A stretch of DNA of 44,710 nt from Burkholderiales bacterium (GTDB taxonomy: Bacteria; Pseudomonadota; Gammaproteobacteria; Burkholderiales; SG8-39): positions 1 to 44,710 of the forward strand of contig JACZJV010000118.1 of the NCBI GenBank assembly GCA_014860355.1. Direction: 5' to 3'. This document shows, one piece after another, positions 16,078 through 24,343 of the stretch (position 1 is its first letter; every line of letters begins with the position of its first letter). The notes under the pieces were generated by a model. It ran no database searches. It saw only the letters and a program-made list of their open reading frames with translations, and had not been told where the DNA came from. The position numbers and the translations under genes are program-made.

Positions 16078-17889
16078 ATGACACCGGGCCCGCAGGGCGT
16101 CGCGCAGGCGGTAGACGCGGCGCTCGCGCGCCATCGCGGCGATGCGCACTATATCCTGCAGATGCTGCGTGAAATCCAGGAAGCCTGCGACTGGATTTCC
16201 CCGGAGGCGATAGACCGCCTGCAGCAGGCGCTGCGCCTGCCGCGGACCAAGATCGAGGGCGTCGCCGGCTTTTATGCATTTCTCTACACCAGGCCGCGCG
16301 GGCAGTACCGGATACTGTTCAGCGACAACATCACCGATCGCATGCTGGGCAATCTGGAGTTGCTCGACTACATGTGCAGGCAGCTCTGGGTGGAGCGCGG
16401 CAAGACCTCGGAAGACGCGCTGGTGAGCATCGATACCACTTCCTGCACCGGCATGTGCGATCAGGGGCCGGCGCTGCTGGTGAACAATTACGCGATCACC
16501 CGCGTGAGCAGGCAACGCGTGGATGAGATGTGCGAACTGATCCGCAACAAGGTCGCGCTCGCCGCCTGGCCGCGCGAATACTTCCGTGTCGAAGACCAGG
16601 TGCGGCGCAAGGACGTGCTGCTCGGCGATGATTCGGCGCCGGGCGACGCGCTCGCGGCGGCAATCGCACGCGGTGCGCACGGCCTGGTGGAGGAGATAAA
16701 GCTGTCGAATCTGCGCGGGCGCGGCGGCGCCGGATTTGCCACCGGCCTGAAGTGGGAGGCCTGCCGCAATGCGCCGGGCGAGGCGCGCTACGTGGTGTGC
16801 AATGCGGACGAAGGCGAGCCCGGGACCTTCAAGGACCGCGTGCTGCTAGCCGCGCATGCCGACATGGTGTTCGAGGGCATGACGCTGTGCGCGCTCGCCA
16901 TCGGCGCGGGAAAGGGCATGCTCTATCTGCGCGGGGAATACCGCTACCTGCTCGATCACCTCGATGCGGTGCTCGAGCGCAGGCGGCGCGCAAAGCTGCT
17001 CGGCGCCGGCATACTCGGGCTGCCCGGCTTCGACTTCGACATAGCGATCCACCTGGGCGCCGGCGCATATGTCTGCGGCGAGGAGTCGGCGCTGATCGAG
17101 TCGCTCGAAGGCAAGCGCGGCACGCCGCGCAACCGGCCGCCGTATCCGGTGACCCAGGGTTATCTCGGGCAGCCGACCGTGGTGAACAATGTCGAAACCT
17201 TCGCCGCGTGCTGTCTCGTCGCCCGACGCGGCGGGGCGTGGTATGCGGGCGTCGGCACCGGCGCGTCGGCCGGCACCAAGATACTGAGCGTTTCCGGCGA
17301 TTGCGCCCGGCCGGGATTGTACGAGTACCCCTACGGCGTGACGGTGCAGGAGGTGCTGCAAGCATGCGGAGCGAACGAGACGCAGGCGGTGCAGGTCAGC
17401 GGCCCGTCCGGCGTTTGCCTCGCCGCTGCGGAATTCGGCCGGCGCATCGCTTTCGAAGACATTCCGACCGCGGGCGCTTTCATGGTCTTCGACCGCAGCC
17501 GCGACATGTTCGAAGTGGCGCGCAATTTCGTGCATTTCTTCGCCCATGAAAGCTGCGGCTTCTGCACGCCCTGCCGCGTCGGCACGTCGCTGCTCCGCAA
17601 CCTCATGGACAAGCTCAACAACGGCCACGGCTCGCTCTACGATTTCGTCGAAATCAAGAAATTGAATCGCATTCTGCAGTCCATGAGCCATTGCGGGCTA
17701 GGCCACACCGCCTGCAATCCGGTGCTCGATACCATCGCCAAGTTCCGGCCTGCATACGAGCGGCGGCTGCAGCACAAGGAATTCAAACCGGCGTTCGATC
17801 TGGACTGGGCCCTGGAGCCGGCGCGGCAGATGACCGGGCGCGACGACGCCGGGGCGCACTTTTACGCGGGTTCCGGGGAGGACACATGA
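16078..17889 (+). CDS. hoxF: NAD-reducing hydrogenase diaphorase subunit HoxF
   Basis: Flavin subunit of the bidirectional [NiFe] hydrogenase (603 aa), a natural fusion of NuoE-like (about 1-140) and NuoF-like (about 170-600) modules. It exchanges electrons with NAD(H) through FMN. Motifs seen: FMN/NADH site 'LRGRGGAGFATGLKW' (212-226), 'CNADEGEPGTFKDR', 'GAGAYVCGEESALIES', and the [4Fe-4S] motif 'ESCGFCTPCR' with its fourth Cys in 'GLGHTACNP'. In the NuoE-like part only the C-x3-C pair Cys123/Cys127 ('TSCTGMCDQG') is found; the first pair is replaced by 'YRILFSDNITDRMLG', so a normal [2Fe-2S] centre there is doubtful. The ATG at 16078 starts at the expected N-terminus; its ribosome site is weak. 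It overlaps hoxU by four bases (ATGA). Confidence 0.95.
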   Translation: MTPGPQGVAQAVDAALARHRGDAHYILQMLREIQEACDWISPEAIDRLQQALRLPRTKIEGVAGFYAFLYTRPRGQYRILFSDNITDRMLGNLELLDYMCRQLWVERGKTSEDALVSIDTTSCTGMCDQGPALLVNNYAITRVSRQRVDEMCELIRNKVALAAWPREYFRVEDQVRRKDVLLGDDSAPGDALAAAIARGAHGLVEEIKLSNLRGRGGAGFATGLKWEACRNAPGEARYVVCNADEGEPGTFKDRVLLAAHADMVFEGMTLCALAIGAGKGMLYLRGEYRYLLDHLDAVLERRRRAKLLGAGILGLPGFDFDIAIHLGAGAYVCGEESALIESLEGKRGTPRNRPPYPVTQGYLGQPTVVNNVETFAACCLVARRGGAWYAGVGTGASAGTKILSVSGDCARPGLYEYPYGVTVQEVLQACGANETQAVQVSGPSGVCLAAAEFGRRIAFEDIPTAGAFMVFDRSRDMFEVARNFVHFFAHESCGFCTPCRVGTSLLRNLMDKLNNGHGSLYDFVEIKKLNRILQSMSHCGLGHTACNPVLDTIAKFRPAYERRLQHKEFKPAFDLDWALEPARQMTGRDDAGAHFYAGSGEDT

Positions 17890-18602
17890 GCGCGTCCTTC
17901 AGCATCGACGGCAAGTCGGTCGCTTTTGCCGAGGGGCAGACCATCATCCAGGCGGCGCTGGCCGGCGGCGTCTATGTGCCGCACCTGTGCTATCACCCGG
18001 AGTTCAAGCCGCACGGCTCGTGCAAGCTGTGCACGGTCATGGTGGACGGCCGCCAGATCGCTTCCTGCACCACGCTGGCGCGCGAGGGCATGGTGGTCGA
18101 AAGCGACACGGCGGCGCTCAACGACGAACGGCGCACGCTGATCGAGATGCTGTTCGTCGAGGGCAACCATTTCTGCCCTTCGTGCGAGAAGAGCGGCGAC
18201 TGCAAGCTGCAGGCCACCGCCTATGAACTGGGCATGATGTCGGCGCACTTCGACCATTTCTTTCCGCGCCGGCCGGTCGATGCCTCGCATCCGGACGTGT
18301 TGCTCGACTTCAATCGCTGCATCCTGTGCTCGCTGTGCGTGCGCGCGAGCCGCGACTTCGACGGCAAAAACGCGTTCGCGCTTTGCGGGCGCGGCATCCA
18401 CACCCATCTCATCGTCAACGCAAAGTCGGGACGCCTCGCCGACACCGACGTGACGCTGCAGGACAAGGCGGTTCAGGTCTGTCCGGTGGGGGTCATGCTC
18501 AGAAAGGACAAGGGTTTCGCCGTTCCCATCGGCAAACGGGTGTACGACCTGAAGCCGGTGTCGGCCTATGCCGAAGCCGCTGCGGCGCCGCAGAAGGAAT
18601 AG
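17886..18602 (+). CDS. hoxU: NAD-reducing hydrogenase diaphorase subunit HoxU
   Basis: Iron-sulfur wire of the diaphorase half (238 aa), related to the N-terminus of NuoG. It carries electrons between HoxF and HoxY. The plant-type [2Fe-2S] ligands are Cys35, Cys46, Cys49 and Cys61 ('LCYHPEFKPHGSCKLC...C'). They are followed by the His/Cys cluster segment 'GNHFCPSCEKSGDCKLQ' (93-109) and a further 'NRCILCSLCVRAS...VCPVG' [4Fe-4S] motif. The ATG at 17886 overlaps the hoxF stop. HoxY follows after two bases, with AAGGA at the end of hoxU serving as its ribosome site. Confidence 0.95.
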   Translation: MSASFSIDGKSVAFAEGQTIIQAALAGGVYVPHLCYHPEFKPHGSCKLCTVMVDGRQIASCTTLAREGMVVESDTAALNDERRTLIEMLFVEGNHFCPSCEKSGDCKLQATAYELGMMSAHFDHFFPRRPVDASHPDVLLDFNRCILCSLCVRASRDFDGKNAFALCGRGIHTHLIVNAKSGRLADTDVTLQDKAVQVCPVGVMLRKDKGFAVPIGKRVYDLKPVSAYAEAAAAPQKE

Positions 18603-18604
18603 AT

Positions 18605-19171
18605 GTGGACACCGCCGTAAAGACCGGGACCGTGATAAGGAAAGTGAGGGTCGCCACTACCTCTCTCGCCGGCTGCTTCGGCTGCCACATGTCGTTTCTC
18701 GACATCGACGAGCGGCTGTTCGACCTGCTCCAGCTGATCGAACTCGACCGCTCGCCGCTGACCGACATCAAAGAGGTCGGACAGTGCGATATCGGCATCA
18801 TCGAAGGCGGCCTGTGCAACGCCGAGAATGTGCATGTGCTGCGCGAGTTTCGCCGGCAGTGCAGGCTCCTGGTCGCAATCGGCGCCTGCGCCATCAACGG
18901 CGGCCTGCCGGCGCAGCGCAACCACCTGAGCCTGCCCCTGATATTGCAGGAGGTGTATCACACCAGCGTCGGGCTTGCCGACGGACGGATTCCGAACGAC
19001 CCCGAGCTGCCTTTGCCTCTGAGCAAGGTGCGGCCGCTGCACGAGGTGGTGAAAGTCGACTATTTCATCCCGGGCTGTCCGCCCTCGGCCGAGGCCATCT
19101 GGAAGGCGCTCAACGACATACTCGCCGGGCGCGAACCCGAATTGGGCCACGGCCTGATCCAGTACGACTGA
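18605..19171 (+). CDS. hoxY: [NiFe] hydrogenase small subunit HoxY
   Basis: Small subunit of the hydrogenase half (188 aa), carrying the proximal [4Fe-4S] cluster that passes electrons to or from the NiFe site. Cluster ligands are visible in 'TSLAGCFGCHMSFLDID' (Cys24, Cys27), 'AIGACAINGG' and 'FIPGCPPSAEAIWKAL'. No twin-arginine signal is present, as expected for a cytoplasmic enzyme. The start is GTG at 18605, preceded by AAGGA at six bases; the nearby ATG at 18603 is in another frame. The gene lies between hoxU and hoxH in the usual FUYH order. Confidence 0.94.
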   Translation: MDTAVKTGTVIRKVRVATTSLAGCFGCHMSFLDIDERLFDLLQLIELDRSPLTDIKEVGQCDIGIIEGGLCNAENVHVLREFRRQCRLLVAIGACAINGGLPAQRNHLSLPLILQEVYHTSVGLADGRIPNDPELPLPLSKVRPLHEVVKVDYFIPGCPPSAEAIWKALNDILAGREPELGHGLIQYD

Positions 19172-19189
19172 AGACCGAAAGCCGCCGCA

Positions 19190-20683
19190 ATGAGCCAGCA
19201 CCTTGAAACCGCCGCACATCCCGCAAGCCTGCGCCGCGTCGCCATCGACACGGTATCGCGCGTAGAGGGCCACGGCAAGGTCACCATCCTGCTCGACGAG
19301 CGCAACGAGGTGCAACAGGTGAGGCTGCATATCGTCGAATTCCGCGGATTCGAGCGCTTCATCCAGGGCCGCCCCTACTGGGAAGTGCCGGTGATGGTGC
19401 AGCGCCTGTGCGGCATTTGCCCGGTAAGCCATCACCTGGCGTCGTCGAAGGCGCTCGACCAGGTGGTGGGCGCGAAACGGCTCTCGCCCACGGCCGAAAA
19501 GATACGGCGGCTGATGCACTACGGCCAGATACTGCAGTCGCACGCGCTGCATTTCTTCTATCTGTGCTCGCCGGACCTGCTGTTCGGCTTCGACAGCGAG
19601 GTGTCCCGCCGCAACATCGTCGGCGTCGCCGCAGCGCACCCGCAGATTGCCAGGCGCGGCGTGCTGCTGAGAAAGTTCGGCCAGGAGGTGATACGCGTCA
19701 CTGCCGGGAAAAGGGTGCATGGCACAGGCTCGATTCCCGGCGGCGTTAACAAGGCGGTGACGCAGGAGGAGCGCGAGCTGCTGCTGCATGACATCTACCA
19801 GATCGTGGGCTGGAGTCGCGATGCGGTGCAGCTGATCAAGGAGCTGCACGGGCAGAATCCCGCGCTGTACAACAATTTCGGCATCTGCCGGTCGAACACC
19901 ATGTCGCTGGTTGGAGCCAGGGGCGAGCTTGACTTTTATCACGGCAGCCTGCGCGCGCGCGACGCGAACGGCGGCATCCTTTTCGACGGGGTCGATTACG
20001 CCGACTATTTGCAGCATATCCAGGAGGAGGTCAAGCCCTGGAGCTATATGAAGTTTCCCTTCCTGACCGCGTTCGGAAAGCGCAACGGCTGGTACAAAGT
20101 CGGCCCGCTCGCGCGGGTGCAAAACTGCGATCAGATCCCGACCCCGCTCGCCGAAGCCGAGCGGCGCGAATTCGTCGAATACTGCGGCGGACTGCCCACG
20201 CATGCGCCGCTTGCCTACCACTGGGCGCGCATGATCGAAATGCTGCATGCGGCGGAGACGATCAAGGACCTGCTGCACGACGAGGACATCGCCGGCGGCG
20301 AGCTGGTGCGCACCGGGGAGCGCCAGACTGAGGGCATAGGCGTGATCGAGGCGCCTCGCGGCACCCTCATACACCACTACCGCGTCGACGAGGACGATCT
20401 GGTGACCATGTGCAACCTCATCGTCTCCACGACCCACAACAACCAGGCGATGAACGTAGCGATACGCCAGGTCGCCAAACGCTACCTGGACGGATGCGAG
20501 ATCACCGAGGGCCTGCTCAACCATATCGAGGTGGCGATCCGCTGCTTCGATCCCTGCCTGTCCTGCGCCACGCACGCGCTCGGCCAGATGCCGCTGGCAG
20601 CCGAACTGATCGATGCCGAAGGCAGGCTGGTCCACGGCCTCGCGCGCAACGGCGATGGCGCCATCGCCTGCGCCGCCGATTGA
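19190..20683 (+). CDS. hoxH: [NiFe] hydrogenase large subunit HoxH
   Basis: Catalytic subunit (497 aa) holding the NiFe active site for reversible H2 oxidation. The N-terminal ligand motif is 'RLCGICPVSHH' (Cys74, Cys77); the C-terminal motif is 'DPCLSCATH' with Cys456, Cys459 and His462. A 35-residue tail (ALGQMPLAAELID...ACAAD) follows His462 and should be removed by the maturation protease after nickel insertion; its presence fits the hoxW gene directly downstream. The ATG at 19190 lies 18 bases after hoxY. Sequence and gene order place it in the NAD-linked group 3d. Confidence 0.96.
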   Translation: MSQHLETAAHPASLRRVAIDTVSRVEGHGKVTILLDERNEVQQVRLHIVEFRGFERFIQGRPYWEVPVMVQRLCGICPVSHHLASSKALDQVVGAKRLSPTAEKIRRLMHYGQILQSHALHFFYLCSPDLLFGFDSEVSRRNIVGVAAAHPQIARRGVLLRKFGQEVIRVTAGKRVHGTGSIPGGVNKAVTQEERELLLHDIYQIVGWSRDAVQLIKELHGQNPALYNNFGICRSNTMSLVGARGELDFYHGSLRARDANGGILFDGVDYADYLQHIQEEVKPWSYMKFPFLTAFGKRNGWYKVGPLARVQNCDQIPTPLAEAERREFVEYCGGLPTHAPLAYHWARMIEMLHAAETIKDLLHDEDIAGGELVRTGERQTEGIGVIEAPRGTLIHHYRVDEDDLVTMCNLIVSTTHNNQAMNVAIRQVAKRYLDGCEITEGLLNHIEVAIRCFDPCLSCATHALGQMPLAAELIDAEGRLVHGLARNGDGAIACAAD

Positions 20684-21186
20684 TGCAGCCCGGTATCGTC
20701 GTCTTCGCCTGCGGCAACCGCAGCCGCGGCGACGACGCCATCGGCCCTTTGCTGCTCGAGCGCCTCGCATCCTGGCTGGCTGCCGCGGGGCGCAGCAGCG
20801 AGTTCGCGCTGATCGACGACTACCAGCTGCAGATTGAGCACGCGCTGGACCTGCAGGGCAGGCGGCTCGCACTGTTCATCGACGCCGGATGGCAAACGCC
20901 GGCGCCGCTGGTCTTCTATGCCGCCGCCGCGGCGCCCGTACCCACGCGCGGCAATACGCACTCCCTGTCGCCCCAGGGCGTGCTGGAAGTCTACCGGCAG
21001 GTCACGCTCAGCGCGCCGCCGCCCTCGTTCGTGCTGTGCGTGCGCGGCGAACAGTTCGAACTCGGCGCCGGGCTGAGCGAGGCGGCCGGGGTGAACCTCG
21101 AGGCGGCATGGGGCCGGCTGCAGCTGCTGTGCACGCAGGCCGAGGCGGCGCGCTGGCGCGCACTGCTTACGCCGGGCGCCGATTAA
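20683..21186 (+). CDS. hoxW: hydrogenase maturation protease HoxW
   Basis: A 167-residue endopeptidase that trims the C-terminal tail of HoxH. It shows the family start 'GIVVFACGNRSRGDDAIGP' with the GN...DD metal-binding Asp region and a second conserved acidic site in 'LFIDAG', plus the His in 'NTHSLSP'. The ATG at 20683 overlaps the hoxH stop (TGATG), so the two are translated together. No hyp genes (NiFe cofactor assembly) follow; they must be elsewhere in the genome for the enzyme to mature. Confidence 0.92.
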   Translation: MQPGIVVFACGNRSRGDDAIGPLLLERLASWLAAAGRSSEFALIDDYQLQIEHALDLQGRRLALFIDAGWQTPAPLVFYAAAAAPVPTRGNTHSLSPQGVLEVYRQVTLSAPPPSFVLCVRGEQFELGAGLSEAAGVNLEAAWGRLQLLCTQAEAARWRALLTPGAD

Positions 21187-21226
21187 TTTCTCCGGGCCAG
21201 TGTCCGGAACGGCATAATTGCACCCT

Positions 21227-22447
21227 ATGAATAAAGCAAACTCCTGCAGCCACGCGGCGCAGTCCGGCGGCCTTGCGCTCGGTCTGGCGCTCGGGCTGAT
21301 CGTCATCGCCCTGATCGCGGCCGCCGCCTGGTACCTGACGCGCCCGAAACCGGTGGCGGTGACGGTTGCACTGGTCGATACGGGTCGTGTCGAAAATACG
21401 GTGGCGAACACGCGCGCCGGCTCGGTGATGGCCTGCAGGCGGGCCAAACTCGCGCCGCCTGCGGGCGGGCGCATCGAAAAGCTCAATGTCAAAGAGGGCG
21501 ACAGGGTGCGTCCGGGCCAGGTGCTGCTGAGCCTGTGGAGCGACGATGTCGACGCGCGCGAGCGCATGTCGCGCCAGCAGTTGCAGACGGCGAAGGCGCG
21601 GGTGCGCGAGGTGTGCGAGTTGTCCAGGGCATCAGCGCGCGACGCCAAGCGCGCGGATGAACTGAGGGCGCGCAATTTCATATCGCAGGAGGCGGTCGAG
21701 CGCGCCCGCACCGATGCGGCGGCGAAGCAGGCAGGCTGCGAATCGGCCGGCGCCCAGGTGGCCGAGGCGCAGGCGCGCATTCAGGCATCGCGCGCCGACA
21801 TCGATCGCACCGTGCTGCGCGCGCCGTTCGCCGGCATCGTCGCCGAGGTCAACGGCGAAGTGGGCGAGTATCTGACGCCTTCCCCTCCGGGGATTCCGAC
21901 GCTGCCTGCGGTGGACCTGATCGACGACTCCTGTCTCTACGTATCCGCGCCGATAGACGAAGTGGACGCCGCGCAGCTCAAGGTCGGCATGACCGGACGC
22001 GTCACGCTGGATGCCTATCGCGGCCAGAATTTCCCCGGCAGGGTGCGCCGCATCGCCCCCTACGTGCTGGCAGTGGAGAAACAGGCGCGCACGGTGGAGG
22101 TCGAAGTCGAATTCGACCATCCCGGCGAGGCCAGGCATCTGCTGGTCGGCTACAGTGCGGATATCGAAATTGTGCTCAGCGGACATGAGGACGTGGTGCG
22201 CTTGCCGACACCGGCGTTGATGCCGGGCAATCGCGTGCTGGTGCTGGGCGCCGGCGGCGTGCTGGAGGAGCGCAGCATCCAGGCCGGCCTTTCGAACTGG
22301 GAGTACACGGAAGTGAAAGCCGGCCTCGGCCGCGGCGACCGGGTCGTCACCTCGCTCGAGCGCGAGGGCGTCAAGGCCGGTGCGCGTGCGGTGACGGAGA
22401 ATGCCGCGGCGCAGAAGAAGGAGGCCGCCCCGGCCCGAGCGCAATGA
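21227..22447 (+). CDS. periplasmic adaptor of an ABC exporter (MacA/HlyD family)
   Basis: Membrane-fusion protein (406 aa) linking an inner-membrane transporter to the outer membrane. One N-terminal anchor helix (about 15-40, 'LALGLALGLIVIALIAAAAW') is followed by a barrel-sandwich/lipoyl half ('RIEKLNVKEGDRVRPGQVLL'), an alpha-hairpin coiled coil (about 105-190), the second lipoyl half ('LRAPFAGIVAEVNGEVGEYL') and beta-barrel domains. It begins 40 bases after hoxW; the CATAAT at 21213 hints at its own promoter. It overlaps the ATPase gene by four bases (ATGA), forming a MacA-MacB-like operon. The exported substrate is unknown; antimicrobial, lipid or peptide export are all possible. Confidence 0.85.
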   Translation: MNKANSCSHAAQSGGLALGLALGLIVIALIAAAAWYLTRPKPVAVTVALVDTGRVENTVANTRAGSVMACRRAKLAPPAGGRIEKLNVKEGDRVRPGQVLLSLWSDDVDARERMSRQQLQTAKARVREVCELSRASARDAKRADELRARNFISQEAVERARTDAAAKQAGCESAGAQVAEAQARIQASRADIDRTVLRAPFAGIVAEVNGEVGEYLTPSPPGIPTLPAVDLIDDSCLYVSAPIDEVDAAQLKVGMTGRVTLDAYRGQNFPGRVRRIAPYVLAVEKQARTVEVEVEFDHPGEARHLLVGYSADIEIVLSGHEDVVRLPTPALMPGNRVLVLGAGGVLEERSIQAGLSNWEYTEVKAGLGRGDRVVTSLEREGVKAGARAVTENAAAQKKEAAPARAQ

Positions 22448-23118
22448 TCCGTCTCACCGGCATCGCGCGGACTTTTCTGGTGGGGGGCGAAGAAGTGCAC
22501 GCCCTGAAGGCGGTGGATCTGGCGATCGCGCACGGCGAATATCTCTCGATCATGGGCCCGTCCGGGTCGGGCAAATCGACGCTGCTCAACATAATCGGCC
22601 TGCTCGATCGCCCCGACGCGGGCAGCTACGAACTCGACGCCAGGAACGTCACCGCCCTCAGCGACGACGAGTTGGCGCGGGTGCGGCGCGAGAAGATCGG
22701 TTTCGTGTTCCAGTTCTTCCACCTGGTACCGCGGCTGACTGCGGGGCAGAACATCGAACTGCCCATGGTCCTGGCGGGGATCGACCCGGCGGAGCGCAGG
22801 ACGCGGCTGACGCGACTGCTCGCCGAATACGGCCTGGAGGAGCGCGCGGGGCATCGTCCCGACCAGCTCTCGGGCGGCCAGTGCCAGCGCGTCGCGATTG
22901 CGCGCGCGATGTCGATGGGACCGACGGTGATCCTCGCCGATGAGCCCACCGGCAACCTCGACCGCCATACCGGACAGGAGGTGCTGAGCGTGCTCGAGCG
23001 CGTGCACCACAACGGCGGGACCGTGGTGATCGTGACCCACGATCCGGAAATCGGCGCGCGTTCGCACCGGCGGCTGCGCATGCTCGACGGCGCCGTCGTT
23101 GCCGACGAGAAGGGCTGA
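22444..23118 (+). CDS. ABC transporter ATP-binding protein (MacB/LolD type)
   Basis: A 224-residue ATPase powering the adjacent permeases. Walker A 'GPSGSGKST', signature 'LSGGQCQRVAIARA', Walker B 'VILADEPTGNLD' and the switch His in 'VIVTHDPE' are all present. The 'DEPTGNLD' form and short length are typical of MacB/LolD/FtsE-type ATPases. Here the ATPase is a separate gene, unlike E. coli MacB where it is fused to the permease. It starts inside the adaptor stop and ends two bases before the first permease gene. Confidence 0.93.
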   Translation: MIRLTGIARTFLVGGEEVHALKAVDLAIAHGEYLSIMGPSGSGKSTLLNIIGLLDRPDAGSYELDARNVTALSDDELARVRREKIGFVFQFFHLVPRLTAGQNIELPMVLAGIDPAERRTRLTRLLAEYGLEERAGHRPDQLSGGQCQRVAIARAMSMGPTVILADEPTGNLDRHTGQEVLSVLERVHHNGGTVVIVTHDPEIGARSHRRLRMLDGAVVADEKG

Positions 23119-23120
23119 AA

Positions 23121-24329
23121 GTGCGCTTCGCCGACCTGCTCAATTTCGCCTGGCAGGTGCTGCGCGGTTCGGTCTCGCGCACCCTGCTGATCCTGCTCGC
23201 GATGGGCATAGGCGTGGCTGCGGTGGTGGTGGTGACTGCGCTAGGAGAGGGGGCGCGGCTGTATGTGGCGAACCAGTTCGGTTCGCTCGGCAGCAACCTG
23301 GTGATCGTGCTGCCCGGGCGCAGCGAAACCTCCGGCGCGATGCCCGGCGTGCTGATCGGCAAGACGCCGCGCGACCTGACGCTGGAGGACGCGCTTGCGC
23401 TCGGGCGCAGCCACGCCATCCGGCGATTTGCGCCGCTGATCATCGGCGCCGGCGACGTGCGCGCCGGCGGGCGCAGCCGCGAGACGCCGGTGCTGGGATC
23501 CACGTCGGAACTCATGGACATCCGGCACATGGAAGTGGCGCAGGGCCTGTTCCTGCCGCAGGGCGACCCGCGCCACAGCCAGCCGGTTTGCGTGATCGGC
23601 GCCAAGGTGGCGAGCGAATTGTTCGGGTCGCGCACGGCGCTGGGCGATTGGGTGCGCATCGGCGAGCGCCGCTTTCGCGTGATCGGCATCCTCGCCGCGC
23701 AGGGCCAGTCGCTGGGCTTCAATACCGATGAAATCGTCATCGTGCCGCTGGCCGCGGCGCAGGCGCTGTTCAACACCGAGTCGCTGTTTCGCATCCTCGT
23801 CGAAGCCAAGAGCCGGGAGCAGATTGCTGCGGCCAAGGCCGACGTCGAGGAGATCGTACGGCTGCGCCACGAGGGCGAGCGCGATGTCACGGTGATCACG
23901 CAGGATGCGGTGCTGGCGACCTTCGACCGCATACTGCGCGCGCTGACCCTCACGGTGGCGAGCATTGCTGCCATCAGTCTGGCCGTGGCGGGCATCCTGA
24001 TCATGAACGTCATGCTGATCGCGGTGACGCAGCGGCGGCGCGAAATCGGCCTGCTGAAGGCGCTGGGCGCCACCGGGGGGCAGATCCGCCTGGCGTTTTT
24101 CACCGAGGCCATGATGCTCGCGCTCGGGGGGGCGGCTGCCGGTCTGGTCGTGGGCGAGCTGGGGCGCAGCCTCGCAGTGCAGTTGTACCCGACGATTCCG
24201 TTCCAGGCGCCGTGGTGGGCACTGATCGCCGCACCGCTGACGGCGATTGCCACTGCGGTGCTGTTCACGGTGGCGCCGGCGCGGCGCGCGGCCAGGCTCG
24301 ATCCGGTGCAGGCGCTGTCGCGCAGGTAA
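23121..24329 (+). CDS. ABC transporter permease 1 (MacB/FtsX family)
   Basis: Inner-membrane subunit of 402 residues: one N-terminal helix ('TLLILLAMGIGVAAVVVVTAL'), a large periplasmic MacB core domain (about 50-270), and three C-terminal helices in the FtsX domain ('LTVASIAAISLAVAGILIMN', 'MMLALGGAAAGLVVGELG', 'WALIAAPLTAIATAVLF'). It ends in 'PARRAARLDPVQALSRR', the cytoplasmic end typical of the family. The start is GTG at 23121, two bases after the ATPase stop. It is homologous to the next gene, suggesting tandem duplication and a heterodimeric pore. Confidence 0.88.
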   Translation: MRFADLLNFAWQVLRGSVSRTLLILLAMGIGVAAVVVVTALGEGARLYVANQFGSLGSNLVIVLPGRSETSGAMPGVLIGKTPRDLTLEDALALGRSHAIRRFAPLIIGAGDVRAGGRSRETPVLGSTSELMDIRHMEVAQGLFLPQGDPRHSQPVCVIGAKVASELFGSRTALGDWVRIGERRFRVIGILAAQGQSLGFNTDEIVIVPLAAAQALFNTESLFRILVEAKSREQIAAAKADVEEIVRLRHEGERDVTVITQDAVLATFDRILRALTLTVASIAAISLAVAGILIMNVMLIAVTQRRREIGLLKALGATGGQIRLAFFTEAMMLALGGAAAGLVVGELGRSLAVQLYPTIPFQAPWWALIAAPLTAIATAVLFTVAPARRAARLDPVQALSRR

Positions 24330-24343
24330 GAATCGGTCCCCGC

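Noticed and set aside
18566-20872. 768-codon open frame antisense to hoxY-hoxH
   Set aside because: Shadow of the hydrogenase genes, whose cluster and NiFe ligand motifs are unambiguous.
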